From an uncultured Oscillibacter sp. (GTDB lineage Bacteria > Bacillota > Clostridia > Oscillospirales > Oscillospiraceae): 64,000 bases of DNA. The position numbers were made by a program, and so were the translations under genes. The DNA is taken from the NCBI GenBank assembly GCA_910576845.1, contig CAJTJA010000001.1, positions 1 through 64,000 of the forward strand, given 5' to 3'. Position 1 is the stretch's first letter; each line of letters opens with the position of its first letter. The notes under the pieces are model-generated. The model ran no database searches. It was not told the DNA's origin and was given only the letters and a program-made list of their open reading frames with translations. Shown in pieces: positions 40,150 to 48,782 of the stretch.

Positions 40150-40499
40150 AGCAGATACTTCACCCCCGCATAAAAAAGAAAGGCGGCAAACAGCCATTTC
40201 AAAAATTTTGTTGATATTCTGCCATAGAGTTTTCCTCCAAGCCAGCCGCCGGCAAGTCCGCCGGCCAGATATGGCAAAGCTTCCGTCAGGGACACGCCTC
40301 CCCGCCACACATACACCGCCGCCGATACCAGGCACACCGGAAAAATGACGCCGACACAGGTAGCGTAAAGCCTTCTCTGGCTCAGCTTTCCCCAGCGGGA
40401 CTGAATGGGCAGAAACACCATGCCCCCTCCGCCGCCAAACAAGCCGTTGGCCAGCCCCGCCGCACTCCCTGCCAGCCGGGACACCCAGGCCCCCTTCAT
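40146..40499 (-). CDS. TSUP permease, first half (split TauE/SafE)
   Basis: A 117-residue protein with about four membrane helices and the glycine loop LANGLFGGGGGMVFLP near residue 16. It matches the N-terminal repeat of sulfite-exporter family permeases. An AAGGAGG site precedes ATG 40499. It is translationally coupled to the second half gene. Confidence 0.8.
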   Translation of the reverse strand: MKGAWVSRLAGSAAGLANGLFGGGGGMVFLPIQSRWGKLSQRRLYATCVGVIFPVCLVSAAVYVWRGGVSLTEALPYLAGGLAGGWLGGKLYGRISTKFLKWLFAAFLFYAGVKYLL

Positions 40500-40548
40500 A
40501 GCGCCGCCTCCTTCCTATGTACCTCCCCGGAGGGGGAGGCAAGCCGTT

Positions 40549-40737
40549 TTATTTCAGCTTGAAGCTCTGGCAGTCGGTGCACTCCACCATGGTAGGATTG
40601 GTCTCGTGGGTACCTACCTGAATGGTACTCAGACCACAGTAGCCGGTATCCTGACAATGGTTGGCACAGTTGTTCACGGTACACTTGATGCTTTGGTTGG
40701 GCGTACAGGCGCAGCCGCCGTTGGTGCAGTCCTTCAT
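40549..40737 (-). CDS. DUF1540 Cys-rich small protein
   Basis: A 62-residue protein with the DUF1540 layout: CTVNNCANHCQDTGYC, then a beta stretch TIQVGTHE, then CTDCQSF. Cysteines probably bind a metal. DUF1540 proteins are common in spore-forming Firmicutes, with unknown function. A GGGAGG site precedes the ATG. It lies 49 bases upstream of the split transporter on the same strand. Confidence 0.9.
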   Translation of the reverse strand: MKDCTNGGCACTPNQSIKCTVNNCANHCQDTGYCGLSTIQVGTHETNPTMVECTDCQSFKLK

Positions 40738-40912
40738 TATTTGGTCCTCCCGCGTGAAGATTTTTCAAACGCCGAGGGGCTGTTTCACCGTTCCCCTCAG
40801 CGTGATCTCACATTGAAAGGAAAGATTCCAGCCTCATCAGCGCCTTCCTAGTGTGCGCCGGCGGAAAGAGAGTATGCGCCAATTTGAGCTCTGAAAAATT
40901 TGGCAGAAAAAG

Positions 40913-40942
40913 CATAAAAAAGGACCGCCGTACGGCGGTCCT
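40913..40942 (-). terminator. Terminator of the Cys/His repeat gene
   Basis: A perfect 22-bp palindrome (40921-40942) followed, on the minus strand, by TTTTTTT, 14 bases after the stop. Confidence 0.88.
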
Positions 40943-40955
40943 GTGAACGCACAGT

Positions 40956-41633
40956 TTAAAGGGGATGATAAACTCCCTCGCAGAAGCCGGAAGAATGATG
41001 ATCGCCGCAGCAAGGGAGACCATTGTGGCTGTGTCTTCCATCAATAGTACACCCCTCTACAGGGCAGAGAATCCGGCAGGCCCCGTCGCAGAAGCCATCC
41101 AGATGAGCATAACCGCAGCAGCGGGCGCCGTTGTGGTCATGCCGCCCTTCAATGGTGCAGCCGCTCAAGGTGCATAAAGGCCGGCAGGCTCCGTCACAAA
41201 AACCGTCCAGATGGGCATAACCACAATAGGCCACGCCTCCATGGACGTGCTGTCCGGTGGTCTCACATCCTTCCACCGGGCACAGCGCCCGGCACGCTCC
41301 GTCGCAGAAGCCGCTCTGGTGCGCATATCCACAATATGTCACGCCGCTATGGAGGTGCCGCCCAGTCTCGGGGCAGCCTTCCAGCGGGCACAGCGCCCGG
41401 CAGTTATTGTCGCAGACACCGCTCTCATGGTGGTAGCCGCAGTAAGTGACACCGTTATGAACATGCCTTCCGGCAGTGGTGCATCCCGCCACCGTGCAGA
41501 CAGTGACGGCGGCGGGGCGGGAAGGACGGACTGCCCCGCCGTGATGCCCCCCGCCGTGATGTCCGTGGGCGGCGACAGGCAGTGTCAGCAGCGCCAGAGT
41601 CATTACGCAAAGCAAAATCTTTTTGACCTTCAT
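40956..41633 (-). CDS. Secreted Cys/His-rich protein with five 36-residue repeats
   Basis: A 225-residue exported protein. Residues 1-22 are a signal peptide (ending PVAAHG). A His/Gly-rich segment (HGHHGGGHHGG) follows. Five tandem repeats start at residues 46, 82, 118, 154 and 190, an exact 36-residue period. Each repeat has the pattern C-x4-C-x5-H-x-H-x5-C-x8-C-x3-C, as in CPVEGCETTGQHVHGGVAYC. The density of Cys and His suggests metal binding or disulphide-linked modules outside the membrane. I know of no matching named domain. AGGAGG precedes ATG 41633. Confidence 0.85.
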   Translation of the reverse strand: MKVKKILLCVMTLALLTLPVAAHGHHGGGHHGGAVRPSRPAAVTVCTVAGCTTAGRHVHNGVTYCGYHHESGVCDNNCRALCPLEGCPETGRHLHSGVTYCGYAHQSGFCDGACRALCPVEGCETTGQHVHGGVAYCGYAHLDGFCDGACRPLCTLSGCTIEGRHDHNGARCCGYAHLDGFCDGACRILCPVEGCTIDGRHSHNGLPCCGDHHSSGFCEGVYHPL

Positions 41634-41732
41634 ATCAGATAACCTCCTAAAGATAATAGATATTGCCTATACAAATTTTTTCCGCATTGCGGCTGTTGTC
41701 TTGTCTCACTGAACGGCCGGTCTGCGCTGTCC

Positions 41733-42017
41733 TCAATAAATCCCATCGGCAAACCGGTCTGCACACTCCTCCATGATGCTTACAACGTCAGGGGTATAGC
41801 CATCACGTCTGCCGGTACTGCTCAAACGCTCTTTCACTAAGACTGCAAACCTCACCGTGTCAAAGGGCCGGTCCGATATACGATATATCATTGATCCGCC
41901 GTCATAAAAAACATTTCTTGCAGCCGGCAGTATAAACGCCGCCCAGATTAAAGGCTTCATCCTATATAATATATGATAGCACAGCAGTCCCATGCTGGCA
42001 AGAGGTTCCATGTTCAA
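41733..42017 (-). CDS. Hypothetical protein (weak)
   Basis: A 94-codon frame; internal starts at 41960 or 41891 are equally possible. The C-terminal 50 residues (MIYRISDRPFDTVRFAVLV, then SIMEECADRFADGIY) look coding, while the N-terminal part overlaps AT-rich promoter-like DNA. No ribosome site is strong. No family is recognised. Confidence 0.4.
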   Translation of the reverse strand: MNMEPLASMGLLCYHILYRMKPLIWAAFILPAARNVFYDGGSMIYRISDRPFDTVRFAVLVKERLSSTGRRDGYTPDVVSIMEECADRFADGIY

Positions 42018-42095
42018 AAATCCTTTAAATTTCTTTCAGCAATTTTTAAGTTCTCCCGTCTATACTAAGGCCATAAAGTCAAGGAGGCCCTGAGC

Positions 42096-42176
42096 ATGCC
42101 GGAGCCGGAATTTCTCAGAATTCAAAAACCGGACAATCTCCGTTCACACGTTCGACACGAATTCCTGTTATCTTAG
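42096..42176 (+). CDS. Possible 26-residue leader ORF upstream of htrA
   Basis: ATG 42096 follows AAGGAGG by 8 bases and encodes MPEPEFLRIQKPDNLRSHV plus 7 residues, stopping at 42174, 49 bases before htrA. The ribosome site is as strong as any in the window. It may be a regulatory leader peptide or a small protein. A TATACT box is at 42061 without a good -35. Confidence 0.45.
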   Translation: MPEPEFLRIQKPDNLRSHVRHEFLLS

Positions 42177-42224
42177 CTTCTAAGAAAAGGAAAAACACGA
42201 TACATAGTAAGGAGGAACGTATCC

Positions 42225-43604
42225 ATGTATAATGATGAGAATAATCTGTACAACTATACTTACCGCAAGGATGGCAGCGAGCTCTCCCACCAGCGGGAAT
42301 CTGTCCGCTCCGGCGGGCAGCAGTCCGGTCCCCAGGGGCCCGTATTGGAGATGAAGCCTGTGAAGAAGAAACGTCTCGGTCTGAAAATCGCCGCACTGGC
42401 CCTGTCCTGCGCACTGCTTGGCGGCGCAGCAGGAGGCGGGGCCGTTTGGGCCGCCTCCCATTATACCGGCGGAAACCGGAGCGAAATCAACGTCTCCAGC
42501 CGCCCTGTCACCCAAGTGGCCCTCCGCAGTGTGGACGGCAAAACGGCTATGAGCGATGCGGAGGTCTATGCCGCCAACGTCAACAGCGTGGTGTCTATCC
42601 GTACCTCCGCCACCGCCGGCTATAACTTCTTTAACCAGCCGGTGCAGACCTCCTCCGCAGGGTCCGGCTTTGTACTGAGCAAGGACGGCTACATCCTCAC
42701 TAACTACCACGTAGTTAAGGGTGCGGAGACGGTGACGGTTACTATGTACAACGGCGACGAGTTCGATGCCAAGTATATCGGCGGCGAGGAGGATTATGAC
42801 ATCGCCGTCATCAAGGTGGAGGCGGAAAATCTCCAGCCCGTCACCTTGGGGGACAGCGGAACACTGAACGTGGGCGACCATGTGCTGGCCATTGGCAATC
42901 CTCTGGGAGAGCTGACATTCTCCATGAGCGGCGGCATGGTCTCCTGCGTGGACCGGGCCATCAATGTGGACGGAACGCCGTTCAACATGATCCAGACCGA
43001 CGCATCCATCAACCCCGGCAACTCCGGCGGACCCCTTTTCAACCAGTTCGGCGAGGTAGTGGGCATCGTCTCCGCTAAGTACTCCCAGTCCTCCAACGGC
43101 ACTACGGTAGAAGGTCTGGGCTTCGCTATCCCCATGAATGACGTGTTCTCCATGGTAAAAGACATTATGACCAATGGATATGTCAGCAACCGGGCCTATC
43201 TCGGCATCACCCCCCAAACCCTGACGGAGGGCACGGCGGCTCAGTTCCACTATGACGTCACTGCCGGGGTCTTCATCAATTATGTGGAACCGGACAGCGC
43301 CGCCGCCAAGGCCGGGCTCAAAATGGGTGACGTTATCATCAAGGTAGATGATACCGATATTAAATCCGTTGAGGACTTGAACCTGGCCAAAAAGAAGTAC
43401 TCCGCCGGAGATACCGCCTCTCTGGAGATTTACCGGCCCGACGGGACCATCACCGTGGAGATCACCTGGGGCGCGGCTCCCAAGGAGGAGCAGGCACAGC
43501 AGCCGGCACAGACATACCCCAGCAACGGGAATAACAATTCCGGCAATGGAAACGGCGGATATTACAATCCCTTTGAGGACCTGTTCCGTTACTTCTACGG
43601 TTAA
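42225..43604 (+). CDS. htrA: HtrA/DegP-type membrane-anchored serine protease
   Basis: A 459-residue S1C protease. A cytosolic N-terminus of about 50 residues is followed by a membrane helix (52-77), a trypsin-like domain with His162 (TNYHVV), Asp192 (EDYDIAV) and Ser267 (GNSGGP), and a PDZ domain (about 320-415). The tail is Gln/Asn/Gly-rich. It degrades or refolds damaged exported proteins outside the membrane. AAGGAGG lies upstream of the ATG. A small upstream ORF may influence its expression. Confidence 0.96.
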   Translation: MYNDENNLYNYTYRKDGSELSHQRESVRSGGQQSGPQGPVLEMKPVKKKRLGLKIAALALSCALLGGAAGGGAVWAASHYTGGNRSEINVSSRPVTQVALRSVDGKTAMSDAEVYAANVNSVVSIRTSATAGYNFFNQPVQTSSAGSGFVLSKDGYILTNYHVVKGAETVTVTMYNGDEFDAKYIGGEEDYDIAVIKVEAENLQPVTLGDSGTLNVGDHVLAIGNPLGELTFSMSGGMVSCVDRAINVDGTPFNMIQTDASINPGNSGGPLFNQFGEVVGIVSAKYSQSSNGTTVEGLGFAIPMNDVFSMVKDIMTNGYVSNRAYLGITPQTLTEGTAAQFHYDVTAGVFINYVEPDSAAAKAGLKMGDVIIKVDDTDIKSVEDLNLAKKKYSAGDTASLEIYRPDGTITVEITWGAAPKEEQAQQPAQTYPSNGNNNSGNGNGGYYNPFEDLFRYFYG

Positions 43605-43923
43605 CCTCTCCAGGCGGCCGCTTTCCTTAAAAAGCGGGCTGTATTTTCACAGCAGCAGTCCATCATGAAACGCACCGGAAAACATCCTTTCAAGCGTTAC
43701 GTCCTCCCAAGCCCGGAGACGGCTTCGCGGCAATCGCTGCGGCAAGGCAAAAAAGCCGCCATGCGGCGGGCAGGGATGGTGTATATAGATGCGGCAGGGC
43801 GGGACCACCCGCCGGAATGGTGAAATGCCATATAGGAACCGGTCTTCACAGCCGTTGAACACGGCTTGGACGGAAAAAGATTTCTCACTCGTCCCAATCA
43901 AAGACAGGTTTCAAAACCAAAGT
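43605..43923. other. Intergenic region, no supported gene
   Basis: A modest CCGCTT/AAGCGG hairpin (about 43617-43636) may end htrA. The ORFs on both strands lack ribosome sites and motifs. Confidence 0.45.
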
Positions 43924-43954
43924 GCGGGAGGGCCGGATATCCGGACCCTCCCGC
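43924..43954 (-). terminator. Terminator of pentapeptide-repeat gene
   Basis: A GC-rich near-perfect hairpin with a one-base bulge. The tail is T-rich on the minus strand. It lies 10 bases after the stop at 43964. Confidence 0.7.
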
Positions 43955-43963
43955 GTCGTCTGT

Positions 43964-44575
43964 TCAGTCCTCTACCTCAATCCCCAAAATGCGGGCCACC
44001 ACCGCCGCTTGGGAGCTGTGAATTTTTGCGCCGCGAAGCTCCTGACAGGAGGCGGAGAGGCTCACGCCGTCTAACGTGCATTTGGAGAGATCCGCTCCCT
44101 TAAATGCTGCCCGAAACAAATCTGCCCCTGTGAAATCGACATTTTCCAAAGATGTTTTTATGATCTCCAGCTCCTGGCAGGCGCTCTCGGTCAGATCGCA
44201 GTCCGTCAGGCCGCAGCGCTCCCAGCGAGCGCCGGAGAGATTGGCATAGCGGAGGCGAAGGCGGGTCAGCGTGCAATTTTTGAAGCGGGTCCTGCGGAAA
44301 TCTCCACCCTCGGCCTTACAGCCGGAAAAACTGGAGTCCTTCCAAAAGCTCCCGGCAAAACGGCAGCCAACGAAGACGCATTCTTCAAACACGCAGCCGC
44401 AAAAAGCCGCGCCGCTGAAATCGCAGCTTGTGAAGCGGCAGTGCGCAAACTGGACCTGCCGGAACGTGATATCCGCCGCATCCAGCATCTCCGCCCTCTC
44501 CCTGCCAAAATTCCGGAGAGTCAGCCGGTCTCCCTCCTCCCGGGCGGAGAGCAGGGCAGCTGCCAAAGCGCTCAT
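43964..44575 (-). CDS. Pentapeptide-repeat protein
   Basis: A 203-residue protein. After a 35-residue lead it consists of A(D/N)LxX-type five-residue repeats (VQFAHCRFTSCDFSGAAF, LENVDFTGADLFRAAFKGAD), which fold as a right-handed beta-helix. Some relatives protect DNA gyrase from quinolones, but most have unknown roles. It is rich in Cys at the outward positions. No membrane segment is present. Confidence 0.88.
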   Translation of the reverse strand: MSALAAALLSAREEGDRLTLRNFGRERAEMLDAADITFRQVQFAHCRFTSCDFSGAAFCGCVFEECVFVGCRFAGSFWKDSSFSGCKAEGGDFRRTRFKNCTLTRLRLRYANLSGARWERCGLTDCDLTESACQELEIIKTSLENVDFTGADLFRAAFKGADLSKCTLDGVSLSASCQELRGAKIHSSQAAVVARILGIEVED

Positions 44576-44680
44576 AATCCATCACCCGTCTCCCCCGCCG
44601 CGCTTCGGCCTGGCCCATGTCCAGCCGAAGCGCACAAACAGTTTCTTTGGGAATTTTCAAACACCGGCGGCGCTAAAACG

Positions 44681-45349
44681 TCAGGGCTTCTGCTTTGTGC
44701 CTGACGAAGCCTTAGCGTCTTTCACAAGAAGCAGCTCCTCAAAGCTCTTGATATATACGTCGCAGTAGCCCCGCATCTCAGCCTCGTCCTGGGCAAAAAA
44801 ACTGTCGTAGACCCCTACTACCCGCATTCTGGCGGCCCTGGCGCCCTGGCAGGCCGCCAAGCTGTCGTCAAAAATCGTGCAGTCCTCCGGCCGGACCCCG
44901 GCCGCCTTGGCGGCGGCCAGCCAGAGATCCGGCCTGCGTTTCTCCAACCCCAGCTCCTGGGCAAACGTCACCCGCTCGAAATACTTTTCCAATCCCAGCG
45001 TCTCCAGCGCAGTATGGCAGTGCTCCGGCACACTGGATGTCACCACGGCCATTTTCCGCCCCTCGCTTTTGCACTGCTTGAGGTAAGCCCGTACACCGGG
45101 TTTTATAGGCACATGGCTGTATGCCCCTTCTGCCAGCTCCATCCACTCGGCTATTATATCCTCGCAGGATTCCGAAAGGCGGCAGAACTCCTTGGTAAAC
45201 ACCGCCGCCAAAGGCAGGGGGACATGGGCCACCCCTTCGTAATAAGCGTGGGTGTACTTCAGCCCCCGGCGGGTCAGAAATTCCCGATCCACCCTCTTCC
45301 AAACACCATTGGAGTCTGTGAGCACCCCATCCATATCAAAGAAAAACAT
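44681..45349 (-). CDS. HAD-superfamily hydrolase
   Basis: A 222-residue HAD phosphatase. Motif I is FFDMDGVLTDSNG at the N-terminus, motif II is VVTSSVPEH, motif III is LEKRRPDLWLAAAK and motif IV is TIFDDSLAACQGAR. The helical cap (about 20-85) is beta-phosphoglucomutase/phosphatase-like. Substrate unknown. ATG 45349 follows GGAGG by 7 bases; a GTG at 45355 overlapping the upstream stop is the alternative. It is coupled to the DNA glycosylase gene. Confidence 0.85.
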   Translation of the reverse strand: MFFFDMDGVLTDSNGVWKRVDREFLTRRGLKYTHAYYEGVAHVPLPLAAVFTKEFCRLSESCEDIIAEWMELAEGAYSHVPIKPGVRAYLKQCKSEGRKMAVVTSSVPEHCHTALETLGLEKYFERVTFAQELGLEKRRPDLWLAAAKAAGVRPEDCTIFDDSLAACQGARAARMRVVGVYDSFFAQDEAEMRGYCDVYIKSFEELLLVKDAKASSGTKQKP

Positions 45350-45351
45350 TG

Positions 45352-45966
45352 TCACCCCTCCAGGCGGAAACGCCAGGGGAAGTCCCTGGCCTCTTCCGCA
45401 TAATCCACGCCGACCCTGGGTCCGGCAGAAATATGCTCCTCTGCCGGAACAGGGAAACCGGAAAGTCCCGCATCCTCCGGACAGTCACAGATGAAAAGCG
45501 TGTCCCCTGTCAAATTCACACCGTTCTCCGCCCTGGTCAGGGCCAAGGCCTGACATACCTTACCCGGACCATTGAGGAAATTTTTCTTCCGAAAGGCCGT
45601 CAGGGGCTTGTCCCCATAGCGAAGGCGGGTCATAGTCTCTGTTCCCGCGACAGGCTGAAGAGCCCGAAGCAGCACGGCGGCAGGCTCCCCCTCCGGTTCC
45701 GTGACAAAATTCAAGCAATGATACATACCGTAAATAAGGTAAATATAAGCCGTTCCCGGCGGGGCGAAAAGCGTTTCCGTCCGGGCAGTCCGGCGATACT
45801 GATAGGCATGGCAGGCCTTGTCGCAGCGGCCTATATATGCTTCGGTTTCTATTATTCGTCCCGCCAAAATCTCACCGTTCAGGCGGCGGATCAGATACTT
45901 GCCCAACAGCAGCTGAGCGGCCTTCAATGTGTCCTGCGCGTAGAAATTCTGGGAAAGCCTTGCCAT
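45352..45966 (-). CDS. DNA-3-methyladenine glycosylase (AAG/MPG family)
   Basis: A 204-residue base-excision-repair enzyme. Diagnostic segments are LLGKYLIRRLNGEILAGRI, ETEAYIGRCDKACHAYQ (the catalytic Glu lies in this stretch), TAYIYLIYGMYHCLNFV and GPGKVCQALALT. It removes alkylated purines such as 3-methyladenine. GAGGTG precedes ATG 45966. Its stop overlaps the HAD gene start. Confidence 0.94.
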   Translation of the reverse strand: MARLSQNFYAQDTLKAAQLLLGKYLIRRLNGEILAGRIIETEAYIGRCDKACHAYQYRRTARTETLFAPPGTAYIYLIYGMYHCLNFVTEPEGEPAAVLLRALQPVAGTETMTRLRYGDKPLTAFRKKNFLNGPGKVCQALALTRAENGVNLTGDTLFICDCPEDAGLSGFPVPAEEHISAGPRVGVDYAEEARDFPWRFRLEG

Positions 45967-46207
45967 TTTTTCACCTCGGTGCTAAAATGTAAATTTATGC
46001 GGCCCTGCGGCGGCTGAAAGGCTGCTGCGCCGCAATTGAAGCGGCTTCCACAAAGAGCGAAAAGGGGTGCGGGCCGGAAAGCACGGCATAGCCGCAGGCT
46101 GACGCCCGCCAAAGATGCCGGCCCCGTCGTCTTTGAAGCGCTGAATTCTTCCGGCGCCTTTTGGAACTGCTTCAGTATACCACAGATAACAAAATGGAGC
46201 AAGAGAA

Positions 46208-47125
46208 ATGAAAACCAACAAAATTCGGCAAAATGTCCTTCCGCTGATTACAGCCATGATTTGGGGCACCGCCTTTGTAGCCCAGAGTATGGGTGCGGAT
46301 TACATGGGCGCCTTTACCTTCAACACTGCCAGAGCAGTTATCGCGTTTGCGTTTCTGCTGGGCCTCTGCGGCCTCCGGGCCATATACCGCCGGCGGAAGG
46401 GAGACCTTCGCGCCAAAGCCGGGTCCCCGCGGGACCTGCTTCTGGGAGGACTGGCCTGCGGAACAGCGCTGACCGCAGCCAGCTACTTTCAGCAAAAAGG
46501 CCTGGAAACCACCAGCTCCGGCAAGGCGGGCTTTATCACGGCGCTGTATATCGTTCTAGTGCCCCTGGCCGGGCTGCTGCTGGGGAAAAAGGCCCCCCGC
46601 GGTGTGTGGCTGGGCATTGTTCTGGCGGTAGCAGGCCTATACTGCCTCTGTGTCAATGGGAAATTCTCCATTACCGGAGGAGATCTTTATGTGCTGATTT
46701 GCGCTTTCTGCTTCGCCGCGCAGATTTTGATAGTGGATCATTTTACCAACAAGGTAGACGGTGTATCCCTGTCCTGCGCTCAGTTTCTGGTTATGAGCTT
46801 TCTCTCCGCCGCCGGAGCGCTGACGGAGACCCTGCCGCCGCTAGAACTGCTGCCTCAATGTCTGGGGCCGGTGCTGTATGTGGGTGTATTCTCCAGCGGC
46901 GTGGCATACACTCTTCAAATTTTGGCCCAAAAGGATTCCGATCCGGCGGTAGTGTCCCTGCTGATGAGTATGGAGTCCGTTTTTGCCACCATTGCGGGGG
47001 CTCTGATTCTAGGCGACCGGATGAATGGGCGGGAATACCTTGGCTGTGCACTAATGCTGGCAGCCGTGGTCCTTGCGCAGCTGCCGGATATGCCGCGGCC
47101 AAAAGCCGGAGCAGCGCAGCTGTAG
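46208..47125 (+). CDS. EamA/DMT-family transporter
   Basis: A 305-residue membrane protein with ten hydrophobic segments arranged as two EamA repeats. It starts LPLITAMIWGTAFVAQSMG. The second repeat ends with SLLMSMESVFATIAGALIL. Members move drugs, amino acids or other metabolites, and the substrate cannot be read from sequence. A GGAG site lies 8 bases before the ATG. It is divergent from the glycosylase gene. Confidence 0.92.
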   Translation: MKTNKIRQNVLPLITAMIWGTAFVAQSMGADYMGAFTFNTARAVIAFAFLLGLCGLRAIYRRRKGDLRAKAGSPRDLLLGGLACGTALTAASYFQQKGLETTSSGKAGFITALYIVLVPLAGLLLGKKAPRGVWLGIVLAVAGLYCLCVNGKFSITGGDLYVLICAFCFAAQILIVDHFTNKVDGVSLSCAQFLVMSFLSAAGALTETLPPLELLPQCLGPVLYVGVFSSGVAYTLQILAQKDSDPAVVSLLMSMESVFATIAGALILGDRMNGREYLGCALMLAAVVLAQLPDMPRPKAGAAQL

Positions 47126-47228
47126 AGCTGAGATTTCGCAATGGACAAAGAATGCCATCTGTGTTATCATACCTGTAAAATGGTAATGATATGCTTGTAA
47201 GGCAGTTTACGTAAAATGAGGTGACCGC

Positions 47229-47948
47229 ATGAGAATCCATGTGCTCGGCGTGGGTTTTGATAACCTGACTATGGATGAGGCCGTGGAACAGGGCATATCT
47301 CTGCTTCAGAGCCCCGGTGCGCATTACGCAGTAACTCCCAATCCAGAGATTGTGGAAATCTGCCGGGAAAACCTCGCCGCCCGGCAGGCTGTGAACCGGG
47401 CGGACCTGGTTCTGCCAGACGGCATCGGCATTATCAAAGGCGCCCGGATGTTAGGGACGCCGCTCAAAAGCAGGGTCCCCGGCATCGAATTTGCCGCTCA
47501 ATTAATGGAGCAGATGGCCCGGCAGGGCTTGTCCCTTTATCTTCTGGGGGCAAAGCCCGGCGTGGCGGAAGCCGCCGGGAAAAAGCTGGCCGAGAAATAC
47601 CCCGGCCTGAAAATTTCCGGAACTCATGACGGTTACTTTCAGGAAGACGCTCCTGTCATTCAAGCTATTCGAAAAAGCGGCGCGGACTGCGTGTTTGTCT
47701 GCCTTGGCGCACCAAAGCAGGAACTTTGGATGGCAAAACACGGCGAGGCTACCGGCGCCCATCTTCTCTGCGGCCTGGGCGGAAGCCTGGATATTTTTGC
47801 CGGAGTGACGGAGCGCGCTCCAAAGTTTTGGTCCGACCATGGTCTGGAGTGGCTTTACCGGCTCTGCAAGGACCCCCGCCGCATAGGGCGGATGATGAAA
47901 CTGCCGTTGTTTTTAGTGCACGTTCGGAAGGAGAAACAGCAAAAATGA
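47229..47948 (+). CDS. tagA: WecG/TagA/CpsF-family glycosyltransferase
   Basis: A 239-residue GT26 enzyme. Conserved regions are VTPNPEIVEICRE (near 38), LVLPDGIGIIKGARMLG (near 62), VFVCLGAPKQELWMAKH (near 158) and RAPKFWSDHGLEWLYRL (near 203). It transfers an N-acetylhexosamine onto an undecaprenyl-linked sugar at the inner membrane face for wall polymers. There is a GAGGTG site at the start. It overlaps tmk by 4 bases. No other teichoic-acid genes are nearby. Confidence 0.92.
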   Translation: MRIHVLGVGFDNLTMDEAVEQGISLLQSPGAHYAVTPNPEIVEICRENLAARQAVNRADLVLPDGIGIIKGARMLGTPLKSRVPGIEFAAQLMEQMARQGLSLYLLGAKPGVAEAAGKKLAEKYPGLKISGTHDGYFQEDAPVIQAIRKSGADCVFVCLGAPKQELWMAKHGEATGAHLLCGLGGSLDIFAGVTERAPKFWSDHGLEWLYRLCKDPRRIGRMMKLPLFLVHVRKEKQQK

Positions 47949-48616
47949 GAGGCAAGCTGATCGTTTTAGAGGGAACCGACGGATCCGGAAAGGCCACCCA
48001 GGCAAAGCTGCTGCTCCAAAGCCTGGAGGCCCAGGGCTTTCCCTGCCGGGAAATCGATTTTCCCCGCTACGGCAATCCTTTTGCCGAACCTGCAAATCTT
48101 TATCTTCACGGAGCCCTTGGCGGCAAAGCCGGCGACGTCAACGCCTATGCCGCCTCCACCATGTTTGCCGTGGACCGCTTTGCCTCTTACCAAGAGGATT
48201 GGGGCCGTTTTTACGAATCCGGCGGTGTGATAATAGCCAACCGGTATACCACCTCCAACGCTGTTCATCAGGCCCCCAAGCTGCCTGACGGGGAACGGCA
48301 GATTTATCTGGAGTGGCTTTTCGATCTGGAATACCATCGGCTGTGTCTGCCGGAGCCAGACCTGGTGCTGTATCTGGACATGCCCACCGAGGCAGCAAGC
48401 CGGCTGATGCGCCGCCGGGAAAGAGAGACCAACACCCAGGCTGATATTCATGAACAGGACATAGACTATCTCCGCCGCTGCCGGGCAGGGGCCCGGGAAA
48501 TTGCGGAGGCTCAGGGGTGGGTGATTGTCAACTGTGCTTTCGGAAATACTCCCAGGACGCCGGAAGACATTCACCGGGAGGCGCTTGCCATCGTCCTGGC
48601 CCGCTTGTCCCACTGA
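47945..48616 (+). CDS. tmk: Thymidylate kinase
   Basis: A 223-residue dTMP kinase. The P-loop is VLEGTDGSGKATQAKLL (8-24), with MFAVDRFAS, IIANRYTTSN (NRY in place of the usual DRY/DRF) and a lid-like arginine-rich MRRRERETNTQAD near 157. It makes dTDP for DNA synthesis. The start overlaps the stop of the glycosyltransferase gene (ATGA). Confidence 0.94.
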   Translation: MRGKLIVLEGTDGSGKATQAKLLLQSLEAQGFPCREIDFPRYGNPFAEPANLYLHGALGGKAGDVNAYAASTMFAVDRFASYQEDWGRFYESGGVIIANRYTTSNAVHQAPKLPDGERQIYLEWLFDLEYHRLCLPEPDLVLYLDMPTEAASRLMRRRERETNTQADIHEQDIDYLRRCRAGAREIAEAQGWVIVNCAFGNTPRTPEDIHREALAIVLARLSH

Positions 48617-48629
48617 ACGGACAACCAAA

Positions 48630-48663
48630 GCGGGACTCTGTGCGTCCCGCCCGGTCTTGTTTT
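48630..48663 (+). terminator. Terminator of tmk
   Basis: A 7-bp perfect stem GCGGGAC/GTCCCGC (48630-48636 with 48644-48650), then a T-rich tail. Confidence 0.65.
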
Positions 48664-48782
48664 CCCCGTCTCTGTCCCGCCGCCGCCCGTTGAAGCAGGC
48701 GCGGCGGGAGAGAAGCGTCAAGGGAGCGGCGCCTGGAATCTCCCGGAGATGGCTCCGAGTGAAACGGACTTTACTCCGATGA

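Noticed and set aside
41040..41530. Regular repeats that might suggest a CRISPR array
   Set aside because: The period is an exact 108 bases in frame with a signal-peptide-bearing protein, with no spacers and no cas genes; these are coding repeats.
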